Shown here: positions 10,319 to 31,847 of the stretch, in pieces | Layout of the letters: every line of letters begins with the position of its first letter | Numbering within the stretch: position 1 is the first letter of the stretch | Origin: Mesostigma viride | Lineage: Eukaryota; Streptophyta; Mesostigmatophyceae; Mesostigmatales; Mesostigmataceae | Length of the DNA: 64,000 nt | Direction: 5' to 3' | Assembly (NCBI GenBank): GCA_009746045.1 | Contig: RPFO01000934.1 | Coordinates: 307,501 to 371,500 of the forward strand | Translations under genes and position numbers: made by a program | The notes under the pieces: generated by a model | Told to the model about the DNA's origin: nothing | The model's input: only the letters and a program-made list of their open reading frames with translations | Databases searched by the model: none

Positions 10319-10966
10319 GGTAATCAAGGACACCACCCCCCAGTCGGTGTGGGCACCATGTGTGACCCAGTATGGCATTCATAGTGATATGGGCCTTTCA
10401 CCTTTGCGGAGTGTCTGATCAGAATATACGCTTGGCTGATTTCGATAGTACCGGCTACGCCCCCTTCTACTAAAAAGAAGGATTCAGCCGTGTTCAGCCC
10501 GTCTCACGGTGCGAGACTGAACAAGTCTCGCGTGCAGACACGTGTGTAGTACTCCTACACACAGATCTCGAGTGATTTATCTAGTACCAAATCCGAAAGG
10601 CTTGCATCACTCCCCGGACAGGAGAACTTTTGCGGATGACTGTAGGTGTAAGTTGGCGATGCCATGGTAACCGGAGACGTCCGTCCTATAGTCAGCAAAA
10701 TTGGTGCGAGAGGTCCCCAGTTCGATTCCGGTCGGATTCATTTGCAGATCGCGTTTTCCGCGTTTTCCGCGGCCTGGCACTGAACGCAAAGGTTTTCACC
10801 TTTGCGGAGTGTCTGATCAGAATATGGGCCGCGTAGCCCGCAACCCTGTAACTAGAACTATATATATAGCTAGCATCATCCATTCCATCCCATTTCCATC
10901 CCACTGAGGACTTATGCTCATGTGACGCAGTCCACGACGTTTAAGTTATTTAAATTAATTAATTAA
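10319..10966 (+). mobile_element. SINE-like copy S1, interrupted by a 426-bp insert
   Basis: The parts 10321-10395 and 10831-10966 align with 11170-11376: shared blocks are ccccccagtcgg, gcattcatag, gggcc, cccgcaac and ctagaact. The 3' portion is a C/T-rich catcc segment, ttatgctca, gtgacgcagt and a TTAA-rich tail. The interruption carries a 9-bp duplication (see 10396-10821). No protein is encoded. SINE status is inferred from size, tail and dispersed copies. Confidence 0.6.
10396..10821. mobile_element. 426-bp insert with terminal direct repeats and 9-bp target duplication
   Basis: The 9-bp sequence atatgggcc occurs at 10387-10395 and 10822-10830. The insert begins and ends with the same 28-bp direct repeat (tttcacctttgcggagtg... 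, about 10396-10423 and 10794-10821). Inside, at 10690-10740, is a degenerate tRNA-like stretch with tagtcagcaaaattgg (box A-like) and gttcgattc (box B-like). The T-stem does not pair, so it is not an intact tRNA gene. It could be a tRNA-related retroposon or a miniature LTR-like element; neither is proven. Confidence 0.55.
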
Positions 10967-11089
10967 CTTCTGAAGTGTGCATGAAGGTGCATTGACTGGC
11001 GGTGTACAGTACTTATAGGCCGCGCGCGGCAAGGTCTCCACTGGACTTTCCATCATAGGCTAGGCATGGACATACATGCTACTCTAGAC

Positions 11090-11376
11090 GGCCCCCGGCG
11101 GGCCGTCACGCCCAGGGAGCCCCCTGGTTTGTCTGTAATACGGAGGCAGATGACATGTATAAAGCTAGGTTGCAGACAGTGATGCAGGACACCGCCCCCC
11201 AGTCGGCACGGGGGCTCCGCGTGTTCGAACAAGTTTGGCATGCATAGCGATTCGGGCCGTGGTGCCCGCAACTATATAACTAGGAACTAGATAGCTACAC
11301 CATCCACCCCATCCCATCTTCATTTCCCTGAGGATGCTCACGTGATGCAGTTGCATGTAACTTAATTAATTAATTA
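11090..11376 (+). mobile_element. SINE-like copy S2
   Basis: Similar to S1 from about 11170 onward, with gtgttcgaac (partial pol III box B), ttggcatgcatagcg, cccgcaactat, a catcc-rich segment, gatgctcacgtgatgcag and a (TTAA)4 tail. It precedes the VPS36 3' end. The 5' boundary is uncertain. Confidence 0.55.
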
Positions 11377-11566
11377 ATCCATCCACATCATATGTGGGAG
11401 CCGTCCTAACCTGAGGTGCCCTTAACGGTCACACATTTGATGAGAATAAAGCGATCCTCTCCCGATTGTTATTATACACTAGCTCTGACATGCTGACCCT
11501 TCTTAATGAGCCAGCATGACATCAGGTTGTGCCAAAGTGACAAAATAATGGGCACCACCACACCAT

Positions 11567-20757
<9,191 letters not shown>

Positions 20758-21951
20758 GCCTAACAACTCGGATGCTCCCAGTTAATTATATGAGTTTTCT
20801 TAACAGGCGTAACCTCCACCGCGCGGGTAAAATAATGAAATGCCTTTTCCAGTTCTAATATGCCGCACAATAGCCATGTAGTTGCGTTGAGACCGAGTTG
20901 TCCTCCATTTCAAAGAATCACACATGTGAGCAACAATACCATTTTCGTCGAAGGAAACTTGGATGTAATTTGCGCATTTTGTTTGCGCTCATCATTATAA
21001 CATATAACATAGGATATTGCTTCTATTGGTGAGTGAGTTAGTAGTAGTCTAAGCAGTATTAGTTAGTTAGTAGTCAACACTTATTGTTATTTGTTGAGTA
21101 CTGTACCTATCTCTTCATAAGCTGATCGAAGAAGAAATTGGTATGACAGCCAGGGTAAGTGGGTATATTTATTATCCATTGTAGACCAGAGATGTAAAAT
21201 TGGAACAGTCAGTATCAGCAAATCCCTCATTTTAGGCCCGGTTAATACGGACTCAAAGGTGTGTTTTCTAAGACGTCTACCGTGTATACGGACACAAAGG
21301 TGTGCATTCCTTTAAATGTGACAGGTCACAGACTCACAAGTCACAAGTCACAGCCTCACAGCCCACAGGTGAAGGCCGAAGGGGTTCGTTATTACGGCCT
21401 ACGGGTGACCAGGGATTAGGGAAGCCACTAGCCAGTCGACCTTTGTCATTATTATCTGAGATTATCTGTAATTTTAAAACATATCTGTAATTCTGTATAC
21501 TGTGTATACGCCTAGCCATCTTGTAGCAATCTGTAATTCTCGGGCACTAACTTTTCCTATCTGAGATATGTAAAATGCTCAATATAATATAAATCTTTCT
21601 ATTAAAAATCCATATTTATATTTTCACAGTGATGTAAGTAATGATAATTTTAAATATACCTATTTTTATCCGTATAGTTATATAAATACATAATTTATGA
21701 ATCCATATCATTTATATTTATCCGGCCTGCGGTCAATTCCGGCCACCAGCCAACCACCCATAATTAACCTATGACAATTGACATGACGTACAGACGCGTT
21801 GATTGCCCTCCCACAGCGTAGAAGAATCATGAGCGATGACAGCATGTGGACAGCTTTGGAGCGTTTTCAGCGTATTTTTCTTGTGGATGAACGCTGATGG
21901 TGTCTGGAATCCGCAGTGATACTATTTTGGGACAGGTCGCATTGTCAACAA
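20758..21951. promoter_or_regulatory. Divergent intergenic region between VPS36 and the DOMON-b561 gene
   Basis: The two genes start 1.2 kb apart on opposite strands, so both promoters should lie here. The part at 21550-21720 is very AT-rich. No defined promoter motif, RNA gene or exon was recognised. The short direct repeat aaaggtgtg at 21256 and 21296 is of unknown meaning. Confidence 0.4.
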
Positions 21952-24900
21952 ATGCCACCCACATCGAATTACAACCGGCTGCGGCGGCAATGGCTTGCAC
22001 TACATTCTTCCGTGCTGCTGCTGTTGGCATTGCCTGCGCTAGGTCTAGATCGAATTTCCTTTCTACCGGCACGGATAGTACGCGATAGTCCAGGCAATGG
22101 CTTCGCGCTGGGTACGTGCGATGCGGACGACACCGAGGTAACGCCACTTGTGGCTGGGTCGAGGGTTCGACTGTCCTGGCCCGTCGAAGACCCGCACGAA
22201 AGCATTTTTACGGTCAGCCTTGTGCGGCCGCTTGTAGTAAATGGCAATGATGGTGTTGTGGGTGTAAATTACGAGGTTCACCAAATCACCGAGGATGACC
22301 CTCCTGCGGACCACCTCCCAACATCCTCTTTAGATCCGACCGCCCACGAGGCTACCGTGCGCATACCGCTAACCTTCCCGGCGTGCGCCAAATGCATTCT
22401 TCACATTACCTCCGCGTTGGAGGACGCCGGCGACGGCCGGCCGCCATCCGGTCTCCGTCACTGCGCGACCGTGCGGATCCTGCCCCCGGGCGACATGACC
22501 GAGCTGTCGCAGGACCTCATCCTACCTGCAGGAAGACCAGCCGCTCGAATCCTGATCACCTCGGGCCCGACCTCCTCGACCACATGCACCCCATCCACCC
22601 TCCCCGGTCTTGATTGCTCCATTTCCCTCCTGTCTGGCCGGTACGTCCTCCACTGGCGTGCCTCGGGGGACGACCTCTCATTTGCAGTGGACGTAACCAC
22701 GACTGGATATGTCGCATTCGGGTTCAATTCGCGGTATGGGAAGATGGTGGGGGGGGAGGCGGTGATTGGCTGGGTGGGCGCAGACGGCACGGGTGCAAGC
22801 ATCAGGGCGTACTCGCTTACCGGGGAGCGGGTGGCGGATATCATCCCGAATGGGAACATTGCGCTCGCGAACACATCGATCGTGCAGACCAGCGGGCGCA
22901 CGCTCATGCGGTGAGTACTTATTCTTTATGAATGCTCTCCATGTTTCGTTTGTATTAAGTTGTTTGTAACAGCTATCCGTAGAGTGTAGAGAAAATTTTC
23001 ATGCATCCAACCATGCAGAGTGACAGCCGTATGCTCCTGTGGTAGGTGGCACGGTGTTCTATTAATAGGTGAGGGGATGTCATCTGCCTGCATGGGTCTA
23101 CCGGCCGCGGAGCACGGCTTCTACCGGGATAATTTATTCGATGCGCTCATGATCTGACAAGGAGGGAGGGAGGGAGGGAGGGAGGGAGGGAGGGAGGGAG
23201 GGAGGGAGGGAGGGAGGGAGGGAGGGAGGGAGGGAGGAGGGAGGGAGGGAGGGAGGGAGGGAGGGAGGGAGGAGGGAGGGAGGGAGGGAGGGAGGGAGGG
23301 AGGGAGGGAGGGAGGGAGGATCTCTCTTCATCTCTCTCTCTCTATGCTCTTATCGCCGGAACCATGTCATGTTTCTCGATTGAAACCAATTTACCAAGTA
23401 GCAGCTAAAGTTGTAGTAGTTTTGTAACAGGTTTTTTTCTGCTGTGTGTGCAGCCACGCATGCATGCCCTATGCACCCGTCAGTCTGAGCTCCATCCCAG
23501 ACATGATGACATCATCCCTTTCCATGGTTTATTACCTGCGCCACACACACTCTCTCTCCGCCATTTTCTCTCTCCCCCCTACACTCCCCACTCCTCCCCC
23601 CCGTGCCGCACTTCTGCGCCGCATCCCCCTCTGTATTCCCACCCCCACGCCAAACTTACCTCCACCTGCCCACACACGCACTGCCCGTATCAACCCACCC
23701 ACAAACACACTTTCGGCCCCCACCCCTCCAGCTTCCGCTACCCCGCGGAGACGCTGGCCGCTCGCCGCCGTCACCTCCTGCAGGACGCGGTCCACGTGAG
23801 CATGACGTCCAGCAACAACATCATATTTGCGTACGGCGCCAGCAACGTCGACCGGCTCGAGGACCACCGCTCGAACAAGGGCTATGCGCGCGTAAATTTC
23901 TTCGACGCCAACTGGAGCCCAAGCAGCAACGGGACGGGCGCCAACAACGGGACGGGGGGGAACCCTTCCCCCCCGGATGATGACGTCACCGAGATGGAGG
24001 ACCTCACGCCGTACTATAAAGCACACGGGGCGCTCATGGTGGCAGGGTGGGGCGTGCTCATCCCCGTCGGGGTGGCTGCTGCCCGGTTCGGGAAGCGCAG
24101 GGACCCTGCGTGGTTTCATTTCCACCGGACGTGCCAGACGCTGGGACTTATCTGTGCGACGGTCGCGTTCATCTTTGCTTTGACGAAGTTTGACGTGGAC
24201 TTCTTGGAGACCAAGCACGGGAAGGTCGGCTTTACGGCCATGATCCTCATGTGGACGCAGCCAGTGTTTGGGAACAGGCTCGTGCGGCCGCACAAGGGCG
24301 ACAGGTGGCGGCGCGGGTGGGAGTGGTTGCATATCGGGTCGGGCCGAGCGGGCGTGGTGCTGGCAATCGTGGCCATCTTTTTCGGGTTCTTCCGGTACGA
24401 GCTCAAGTTTGGGACCGACAAAAAGGTGAGGGCGCCTTGTTTTCTGTGATGTATTAACGGTAGGGAGCTGAACTTGTATCGAAACTTGTGCGTTGGTGTT
24501 CACAATCATCCTCGCGGACTTCGCCCGTTGGTTGTTATAGTTAGGTGTTAGCTGTCGGGGATAGATGAAAGAGATAGGCAGGCGTGCGAATAGATAGTAA
24601 GCATGTGTGTGTGGTAATCGTGTTGACATGACCATCCCGCTCCGTCCCCCAACACCACCTTGGGCCCCTCAACCCTTGAATCCCTGACGAAATCATCCCG
24701 TTGTCAAATGTTCCCTGGTGTAAGTATCCACTCGGCCACAAACTCTATCCGCCAACCCCTACGTGTTTATGGTATCCCTTGTCTCGCTCCATCCCCCCCC
24801 CCTCTCCTCCGTCCTCACGCACACACAAGTTCCCTCCTATCCGTCTAGCTCGCCCCTCCCTTCCCATTCCCGGCCCTTGCCCCCAGCGCTTCTCGTCATT

Positions 24901-25458
24901 TCCGGTGCTTTACTGACTGTCCGGCCGACCAGAGGATGTACACCCTTCCCCCTTGACCTCCTTGGTGTAACAGCTGGAGATTGCGGAACCACTGCAGCCT
25001 TTATGTTCTGCCTGCCATTAGACTGGGCTGCCGTTGGGCTGACAATCGACTACCACTGCACTCCCATTTCGTTGGTGATGGGCTGACAAGTGGCTGCAAG
25101 TGGCTGACACTAGAACAGGTCACCCAAGTGTCCTTTAATGCACCACAAGGGTGAGCCCGCATCCTTGTTTACATTGCTTTACCACCATCTGGCATGCTTG
25201 CTTACATACATGCACATCATTGCTGCCCTCCTTCCTTGCGGTGTGCGCGCGCAGGCGAGGGACTGCTGGATCGCCTGGCTGTCATTTGCGGCCGCCATGT
25301 ACGTGGTCCTCGAGTGGTTTGCGCAGCGGCCCACCGCCCCTAAGCAAGTGGGCGTCGCCAACGAACCGCATGATGTAGAGATGCAGAGTAAGTGGGTGCA
25401 CACGAGATCAGACGGTGTGCGCATAAAGGAGGGTTGTCTCCTTGATAAAGGAGGTTAG
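21952..25458 (+). CDS. DOMON domain-cytochrome b561 membrane protein (3 exons)
   Basis: Exons 21952-22910, 23732-24425 and 25255-25458 join in frame (CATGCG/gtgagt, cctccag/CTTCC, AAAAAG/gtgagg, gcgcag/GCGAG), giving about 618 aa. The ATG at 21952 precedes a signal peptide (LALHSSVLLLLALPALG). A DOMON domain follows at about residues 215-375 (YVLHWRASGDDLSFAV, GYVAFGFNSRYGKMVGGEAV). The b561 part has five to six hydrophobic segments and the four haem-ligand histidines H418 (YKAHG), H451 (WFHFHR), H482 (KHGKVG) and H520 (LHIGSGR). Known role of such proteins: trans-membrane electron transfer from cytosolic ascorbate or similar donors to extracellular or luminal acceptors. A GTAAGT donor at 25390 means the 3' end could instead splice onward; the last about 20 residues are therefore uncertain. 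Confidence 0.9.
23161..23320. repeat. (GGGA)n microsatellite in DOMON-b561 intron 1
   Basis: About 160 bp of GGGA units with three-base interruptions. Confidence 0.95.
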
Positions 25459-26037
25459 ATAGGTTATTCGGACACGAGACTTCGAGGGTGTTCGGCTGGC
25501 TCGCTGGGTAAACAGCCAGATCTATCTACACATATATGAATCCTACTATTATGTATATGTGTGTGTATAATTGATCCGGATGTACCGGGTATACCACGTC
25601 TCTCACGTTATAGTTGTCTCACTTAATACCAGGTATACCGGGTATGTACCGTACGTGTGTATGTAGTAGGGAACAAAAAGGTTTCAGTACATGCTTTCTT
25701 CGGCCGAGGGTTCTATCAGACCTCAGTGATGTCGCCTGGTTCACTGAATACCTCATTAGAGGCTGTGCATAAGCAGTTTTTTCCTTCATTCATATGTTTT
25801 TCGGTTGCCTCATCGAATGTAGGAGGAATTAGGAGGAAGGGGCGCTTTGCTGAGTTGAGTAGTTAGGATTTTCCAGATTAGCTTAGAGTTAGCTTAGTTA
25901 GGTTTCGCGGCTTTGCTCACCTCCATCCATCACGCAAGGGAATACGTGCTACATGATCTCCCCATGGAGTCATGTTATAATTTAATTTGATTTTATTATC
26001 ATTCTTTCATTCTTTCATTCTTTCATTCTTTCATTCT
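25459..26037. other. Intergenic stretch ending in a (CATT/CTTT) microsatellite
   Basis: No gene recognised. The end, 25998-26037, is cattctttcattctttc repeats and abuts the 5' end of LINE G directly, so LINE G inserted into or beside a microsatellite. Confidence 0.5.
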
Positions 26038-28169
26038 CCGGCCAAGCGGCTCTGCACCTGGGCCGCGGCCACGGCAGACGTCTTGGGGACCGTTGGCTGC
26101 ATGGGCCGCCCCCGCCCTTGCTACCAGCCCGGTGCCGCCGCCCGCCAGGCCCGGCGCCCGGGCAGGCGGCCCAGCCGGGCCCCCGGCCCCGGCCCGGGTC
26201 AGCGGCGGACTACCTACTAAGCGGGGGCGCTGACCGGCCCGACCGGCGCGACCCGTCAGACATGCCTCCTTCAGTCACCTCCCGCGAGGTCACTGGCGGA
26301 GGCGGGGCCAGCGCCTGCAGTACGATCGATACAGCCACAGGCAACGACGAGATTCCGGCATCGGTCGTGAAACTCGCCGCGGAGTTTGAGGACTACAGTA
26401 GTGGTGTCATGCCGCTCTTCCGGGACATGTATCTGCAACCGCATTCTGCTGTCGTCGCAACCGCCCCGGCCGGCGGCCTGCATGGCAACACAGTTTTCGC
26501 ACGATGCTGTGACAAAAACAAGGGGTCGCCCGCCGACCCAGGCAACTACAGAGGGGCATGACGTGAATCCAAAGTGCACCCCTCAAGCTTCTCGAGGGGT
26601 TCATCCTGAACCGCCTGCGGCTCATCCTGAACCGCCTGCGCACTGCCCTGGACAGCCACCTCGGCGAGACTCAGCTCAGCTTCCGTCCAGGCCGCCACAC
26701 GGTACAAGCGCTCTTCGCTTCTCGCCGCCTTGACAGTGGAAGAACTGCACTGCCTCCAGCCTGGTGAGTCCCCTCGATGCACCTTGTGCTGGTGGACTTC
26801 ATCAAAGCCTTCGATTCGGTTTTCTGGTCTGCGCTGTGGGGACATCCTCGATCACTCTGTCCCGGATCCCCCTCTCCCTTATTGCTGTCATCCGCAATTC
26901 CTGTATGAAGGGTCCGGCACCACGTACTCTGTGCACACGTACTTCCTACGGGTCCACGCCACCATGCCCTTCTACAGAAGGGTGTGTGGCATGGCGCTGC
27001 AGCGTGCTCTCGCCATACCTGTTCATTATTGTGGTCGTCTGGTCGAATACGTAATGATTCAGGCGCGCAATTAAGCAAGCGGTTTGCTGGCATTGTGGGT
27101 ACGTAGGGAATCAGGGGTGAAGGTCGCCAACAAATTCTGGCATGGCGGGGCGAACACGGAGATTCGGCTAGTGGAAATCATCTATGCAGACGACTCCACC
27201 CAGCTCTTTAAGGACACTGAGCACGTGCATGCAGATGTTGCTTGACTGCCTCGCAATCGAGGCCCGAAAGGTGGGGCTCGAGGTCAGCAAGAAGACAGAG
27301 GCTCTAGCGGTTGGGCTCACTCAGCCACCGCTCGACCTCTTTCTCCTTGATGGCTCTCGCGTACAGTATCGGGACCGCGTCAAGTTGCTGGGTAGCTTAC
27401 TCCCCAGCTGCGAGGCCGATGCATGTGGACCACCGTATCTCCCTCACCGTATCTCCCTCGCCTGCCACGCTTTACGCCATGATACAGGGCCCTGTGGCGC
27501 AATCAGCCCTTGGGCAAGCTAGAGAATTATCAGGACCTGGTCCTCCCTCTTCTTAGCTACGGGGCCGGCGAGACGTGGACCCTCACTGAGCCGACCTTGC
27601 CAGACAGCTGGACGGCGCGGTCACCAACAACATGCTGCGGTCAATTTTGCGTGTGGGATACGCTGCTCACGTCCGCAGTGAGGACTTGTACATAATAGGC
27701 ATGCCCCTTATCACCAGCACCATCAAGCATGCAGCGGCACCTGCAGCTAGTAGGGCACTTAGCTCGCACCAACCAGGTAGACACCTCACGTGGCCCCTCC
27801 GCAGGGCTGCGACCAGCTCAGCCGGGCAGGCAACTTCTCACGCCCACGTGAGCCGGGCCGGCCAGCAATGCTAGACGCCGCAAGGCCTGCAATTTCAAAA
27901 ATCAGCCAGTAGGGGACATGGGGGGCCTAGTAGGCCTCTCCGTGATTCGGAAAAAGATGATGGACTAGGCCAAGTGGGCTCAGGCCGGTCATAGAGGACA
28001 ACGACCCCTCGCCCTCCGGTGGCCTAAGCGCCCGCGTGGTTGCAAACGCGGAAAGCATGCTAGACAAGACCCCTAGCTAGGGTCTAGGGCACAACAATAG
28101 ATATTGTCTAGAGTAGGATTGTACTTGTACCTTGATGATAGAATCTAGACGGGTAGAATTGCGTGTGCC

Positions 28170-31100
28170 CATCCATCCATCCATCCATCCATCCATCCAT
28201 CCATCCATCCATCCATCCATCCATCCATCCATCCATCCATCCATCCATCCATCCATCCATCCATCCATCCATCCATCCATCCATCCATCCATCCATCCAT
28301 CCATCCATCCATCCATCCATCCATCCATCCATCCATCCATCCATCCATCCATCCATCCATCCATCCATCCATCCATCCATCCATCCATCCATCCATCCAT
28401 CCATGACCATCCATCCATCCATCCATCCATCCATCCATCCATCCATCCATCCATCCATCCATCCATCCATCCATCCATCCATCCATCCATCCATCCATCC
28501 ATCCATCCATCCATCCATCCATCCATCCATCCATCCATCCATCCATCCATCCATCCATCCATCCATCATCATCCATCCATCCATCCATCCATCCATCCAT
28601 CCATCCACATCCATCCATTCATCCATCCATTCATCCATCCATCCATCCATCCATCCATCCATCCATCCATCCATCCATCCATCCATCCATCCATCCATCC
28701 ATCCATCCATCCATCCATCCATCCATCCATCCATCCATCCATCCATCCATCCATCCATCCATCCATCCATCCATCCATCCATCCATCCATCCATCCATCC
28801 ATCCATCCATCCATCCATCCATCCATCCATCCATCCATCCATCCATCCATCCATCCATCCATCCATCCATCCATCCATCCATCCATCCATCCATCCATCC
28901 ATCCATCCATCCATCCATCCATCCATCCACACATCCATCCATTCATCCATCCATTCATCCATCCATCCATCCATCCATCCATCCATCCATCCATCCATCC
29001 ATCCATCCATCCATCCATCCATCCATCCATCCATCCATCCATCCATCCATCCATCCATCCATCCATCCATCCATCCATCCATCTCCATCCATCCATCCAT
29101 CCATCCATCCATCCATCCATCCATCCATCCATCCATCCATCCATCCATCCATCCATCCATCCATCCATCCATCCATCCATCCATCCATCCATCCATCCAT
29201 CCATCCATCCATCCATCCATCCATCCATCCATCCATCCTCCCTCCCTCCCTCCCTCCCTCCCTCCCTCCCTCCCTCCCTCCCTCCCTCCCTCCCTCCCTC
29301 CTCCTCCCTCCCTCCCTCCCTCCCTCCCTCCTCCCTCCCTCCCTCCCTCCCTCCCTCCCTCCCTCCCTCCCTCCCTCCCTCCCTCCCTCCTCCCTCCCTC
29401 CCTCCCTCCCTCCCTCCCTCCCTCCCTCCCTCCCTCCCTCCCTCCCTCCCTCCCTCCCTCCCTCGATCCTCCCTCCCTCCCTCCCTCCCTCCCTCCCTCC
29501 CTCCCTCCCTCCCTCCCTCCCTCCCTCCCTCCCTCCCTCCCTCGATCCCTCCTCCCTCCCTCCCTCCCTCCCTCCCTCCCTCCCTCCCTCCTCTCCCTCC
29601 CTCCTCCCTCCCTCCCTCCCTCCCTCCCTCCCTCCCTCCCTCCCTCCCTCCCTCCTCCCTCCCTCCCTCCCTCCCTCCCTCCCTCCCTCCCTCCCTCCAT
29701 CCCTCGATCCTCCTCCCTCCCTCCCTCCCTCCCTCCCTCCCTCCCTCCCTCCCTCCCTCCCTCCCTCCCTCCCTCCCTCCTCCCTCCTCCCTCCCTCCCT
29801 CCCTCCCTCCCTCCCTCCCTCCCTCCCTCCCTCCCTCCCTCCCTCCCTCCCTCCCTCCCTCCTCCTCCCTCCCTCCCTCCCTCCCTCCCTCCCTCCCTCC
29901 CTCCCTCCCTCCCTCCCTCCCTCCCTCCTCCCTCCCTCCCTCCCTCCCTCCCCTCCCTCCCTCCCTCCCTCCCTCCCTCCCTCCCTCCCTCCTCCCTCCC
30001 TCCCTCCCGCCCTCCCTCCCTCCCTCCTCCCTCCCTCCCCCTCCTCCCTCCTCCCTCCCTCCCTCCTCCTCCCTCCCTCCCTCCCTCCCTCCCTCCCTCC
30101 CTCCCTCCCTCCTCCCTCCCTCCCTCCCTCCCTCCCTCCCTCCCTCCCTCCCTCCCTCCCTCCCCTCCCTCCCTCCCTCCCTCCTCCCTCCTCCCTCCCT
30201 CCCTCCCTCCCTCCCTCCCTCCCTCCCTCCCTCCCTCCCTCCCTCCCTCCCTCCCTCCCTCCTCCCGCCCTCCCTCCCTCCTCCCTCCCTCCCTCCCTCC
30301 CTCCCCTCCCTCCCTCCCTCCCTCCCTCCTCCCTCCCTCCCTCCCTCCCTCCCTCCCCTCCCTCCCTCCCTCCCTCCCTCCCTCCCTCCCTCCCTCCCTC
30401 CCTCCCTCCCCCTCCCTCCCTCCCTCCCTCCCTCCCTCCCTCCCTCCTCCCTCCCTCCCTCCCTCCCTCCCTCCCTCCTCCTCCCTCCCTCCCTCCCTCC
30501 CTCCCTCCTCCCTCCCTCCCTCCCTCCCTCCCTCCCTCCCTCCCTCCCTCCTCCCTCCCTCCCTCCCTCCCTCCCTCCCTCCCCTCCCTCCTCCTCCCTC
30601 CTCCCTCCCTCCCTCCCTCCCTCCCTCCCTCCTCCCTCCCTCCCTCCCTCCCTCCCTCCCTCCCCCTCCCTCCCTCCCTCCTCCCTCCCTCCTCCCTCCC
30701 TCCCTCCCTCCCTCCCTCCCTCCCTCCCTCCCTCCCTCCTCCCTCCCTCCCCTCCCTCCCTCCCTCCCTCCTCCCTCCCTCCCTCCCTCCCTCCCTCCTC
30801 CCCCCTCCCTCCTCCCTCCCTCCCTCCCTCCCTCCTCCCTCCCTCCCTCCCTCCCTCCTCCCTCCCTCCCTCCCTCCCTCCCTCCCTCCCTCCCTCCCTC
30901 CCTCCCTCCCCTCCCTCCCTCCCTCCCTCCCTCCCTCCCTCCCTCCCTCCCTCCCTCCCTCCTCCCTCCCTCCCTCCCTCCCTCCCTCCCTCCCTCCCTC
31001 CCTCCCTCCCTCCCTCCCTCCGTCCGTCCGTCCGTCCGTCCGTCCGTCCGTCCGTCCGTCCGTCCGTCCGTCCGTCCGTCCGTCCGTCCGTCCGTCCGTC

Positions 31101-31218
31101 CGTCCGTCCGTCCGTCCGTCCGTCCGTCCGTCCGTCCGTCCGTCCGTCCGTCCGTCCGTCCGTCCGTCCGTCCGTCCGTCCGTCCGTCCGTCCATCCATC
31201 CATCCATCCATCCATCCA
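28170..31218. repeat. 3-kb NTCC tetranucleotide array within the LINE G 3' UTR
   Basis: Three homogeneous blocks differ only in one base: (ATCC)n at 28170-29237 with rare variants, (CTCC)n at 29238-31021 with many one-base-short units, and (GTCC)n at 31022-31193. A short (ATCC)n follows to 31218. LINE N and LINE F have only three to four CATC units at the matching place. All six frames are long and open only because of composition; these are not genes. Confidence 0.95.
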
Positions 31219-31295
31219 GATAGCTTACACCATCCACTGAAGACTTATGCTCACGTGACGCAGTCACGTGTCTATCAATTAATTAATAAAATAAT
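31219..31295 (+). mobile_element. SINE-tail insertion in the LINE G 3' UTR
   Basis: The segment atagcttacaccatcc, then ttatgctcacgtgacgcag, tcacgtgtctat and TTAA repeats is the 3' end of the S1/S2 family. It is embedded in the CATC tract. A target duplication cannot be identified because both flanks are the same repeat. Confidence 0.65.
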
Positions 31296-31352
31296 TCATC
31301 CATCCATCCATCGGGGTTAGAGCTTCGTGACTCCCCAACGGGAGCACGAGCT

Positions 31353-31400
31353 TAATTCATTCATTCATTCATTCATTCATTCATTCATTCATTCATTCAT
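31353..31400. repeat. (ATTC)n tail of LINE G
   Basis: About 12 ATTC units directly after the LINE 3' hairpin; segment X starts at their end. Confidence 0.9.
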
Positions 31401-31738
31401 TTGCTGAGCTTCGCTCATTTTATATATGACGCGTGGACGGGCTCAAAGGGGACCGACCTGCCGTAGGTAGCGTAAGACTAGCGCTTGTCACGAGGGTACT
31501 GCACCGGCCGGCCCTTTTTGTGCCTAGGCTGAGTGTGGTTCCGGAGTGCAGGCCTAGGTAGCTTCTAACGTACGTCACTAGACCTTGTTACCTGCGCCAG
31601 CCGCCAGGCGTGGCGCAACTGTGATTGGCAGTCAGTACACCTTGTACCTGCGCCAGCCGGCAGGCCTGCGTGGCGCAATGTGAATGATAGTCAGTACTTA
31701 GAGTGGTGTAGGGGACGTAGGGAGGCCTCTTTTCAGCT
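31399..31738. repeat. Segment X, copy 1 (340 bp)
   Basis: Identical over 340 bp to 34967-35306. It contains an internal direct duplication of about 58 bp (dacctgcgccagcc-type units, with the first letter variable), each unit holding a TGCGCCA/TGGCGCA hairpin. No coding potential recognised. Confidence 0.9.
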
Positions 31739-31847
31739 TCGCAACTTGATCCCAGCATTTGCTGGCAAGGTCGGCTGGCCGCTATGGCGGCTGCGCTGAA
31801 TGTAAGACGATGCTATCGGCCTCTCCGGGCGTGGAGAGGCCTGGAAT

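Larger units (their letters stand above)
26038..31352 (+). mobile_element. LINE G: 5'-truncated, degenerate ORF2 copy with expanded 3' UTR
   Basis: Homologous to LINE N from its position 7545 onward. Readable pieces in shifting frames include SREVTGG, MHLVLVDFIKAFDSVF (26777-26825), VGLEVSKKTEALAVGL at 27270 and RTNQVDTSRGPSAGLR at 27770, up to about 28040. Many small indels (2-10 bases, often short duplications) break it. The 3' UTR begins like N but its (CATC)n is expanded into a 3-kb array. It resumes at 31300 with atccatcggggtt, the hairpin ctccccaacgggag, acgagc and an (ATTC)n tail. Confidence 0.85.

Noticed and set aside
10690-10740. Possible tRNA gene (gttcgattc box B)
   Set aside because: The T-stem does not pair, no acceptor stem or anticodon arm can be folded, and the stretch lies inside an inserted element.
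28132-31320. Over 1,000-codon open frames (SIHP, SLPP, DGWM, GGRE repeats) on both strands
   Set aside because: They are translations of a tetranucleotide array; all frames are open because the units contain no stop codons.
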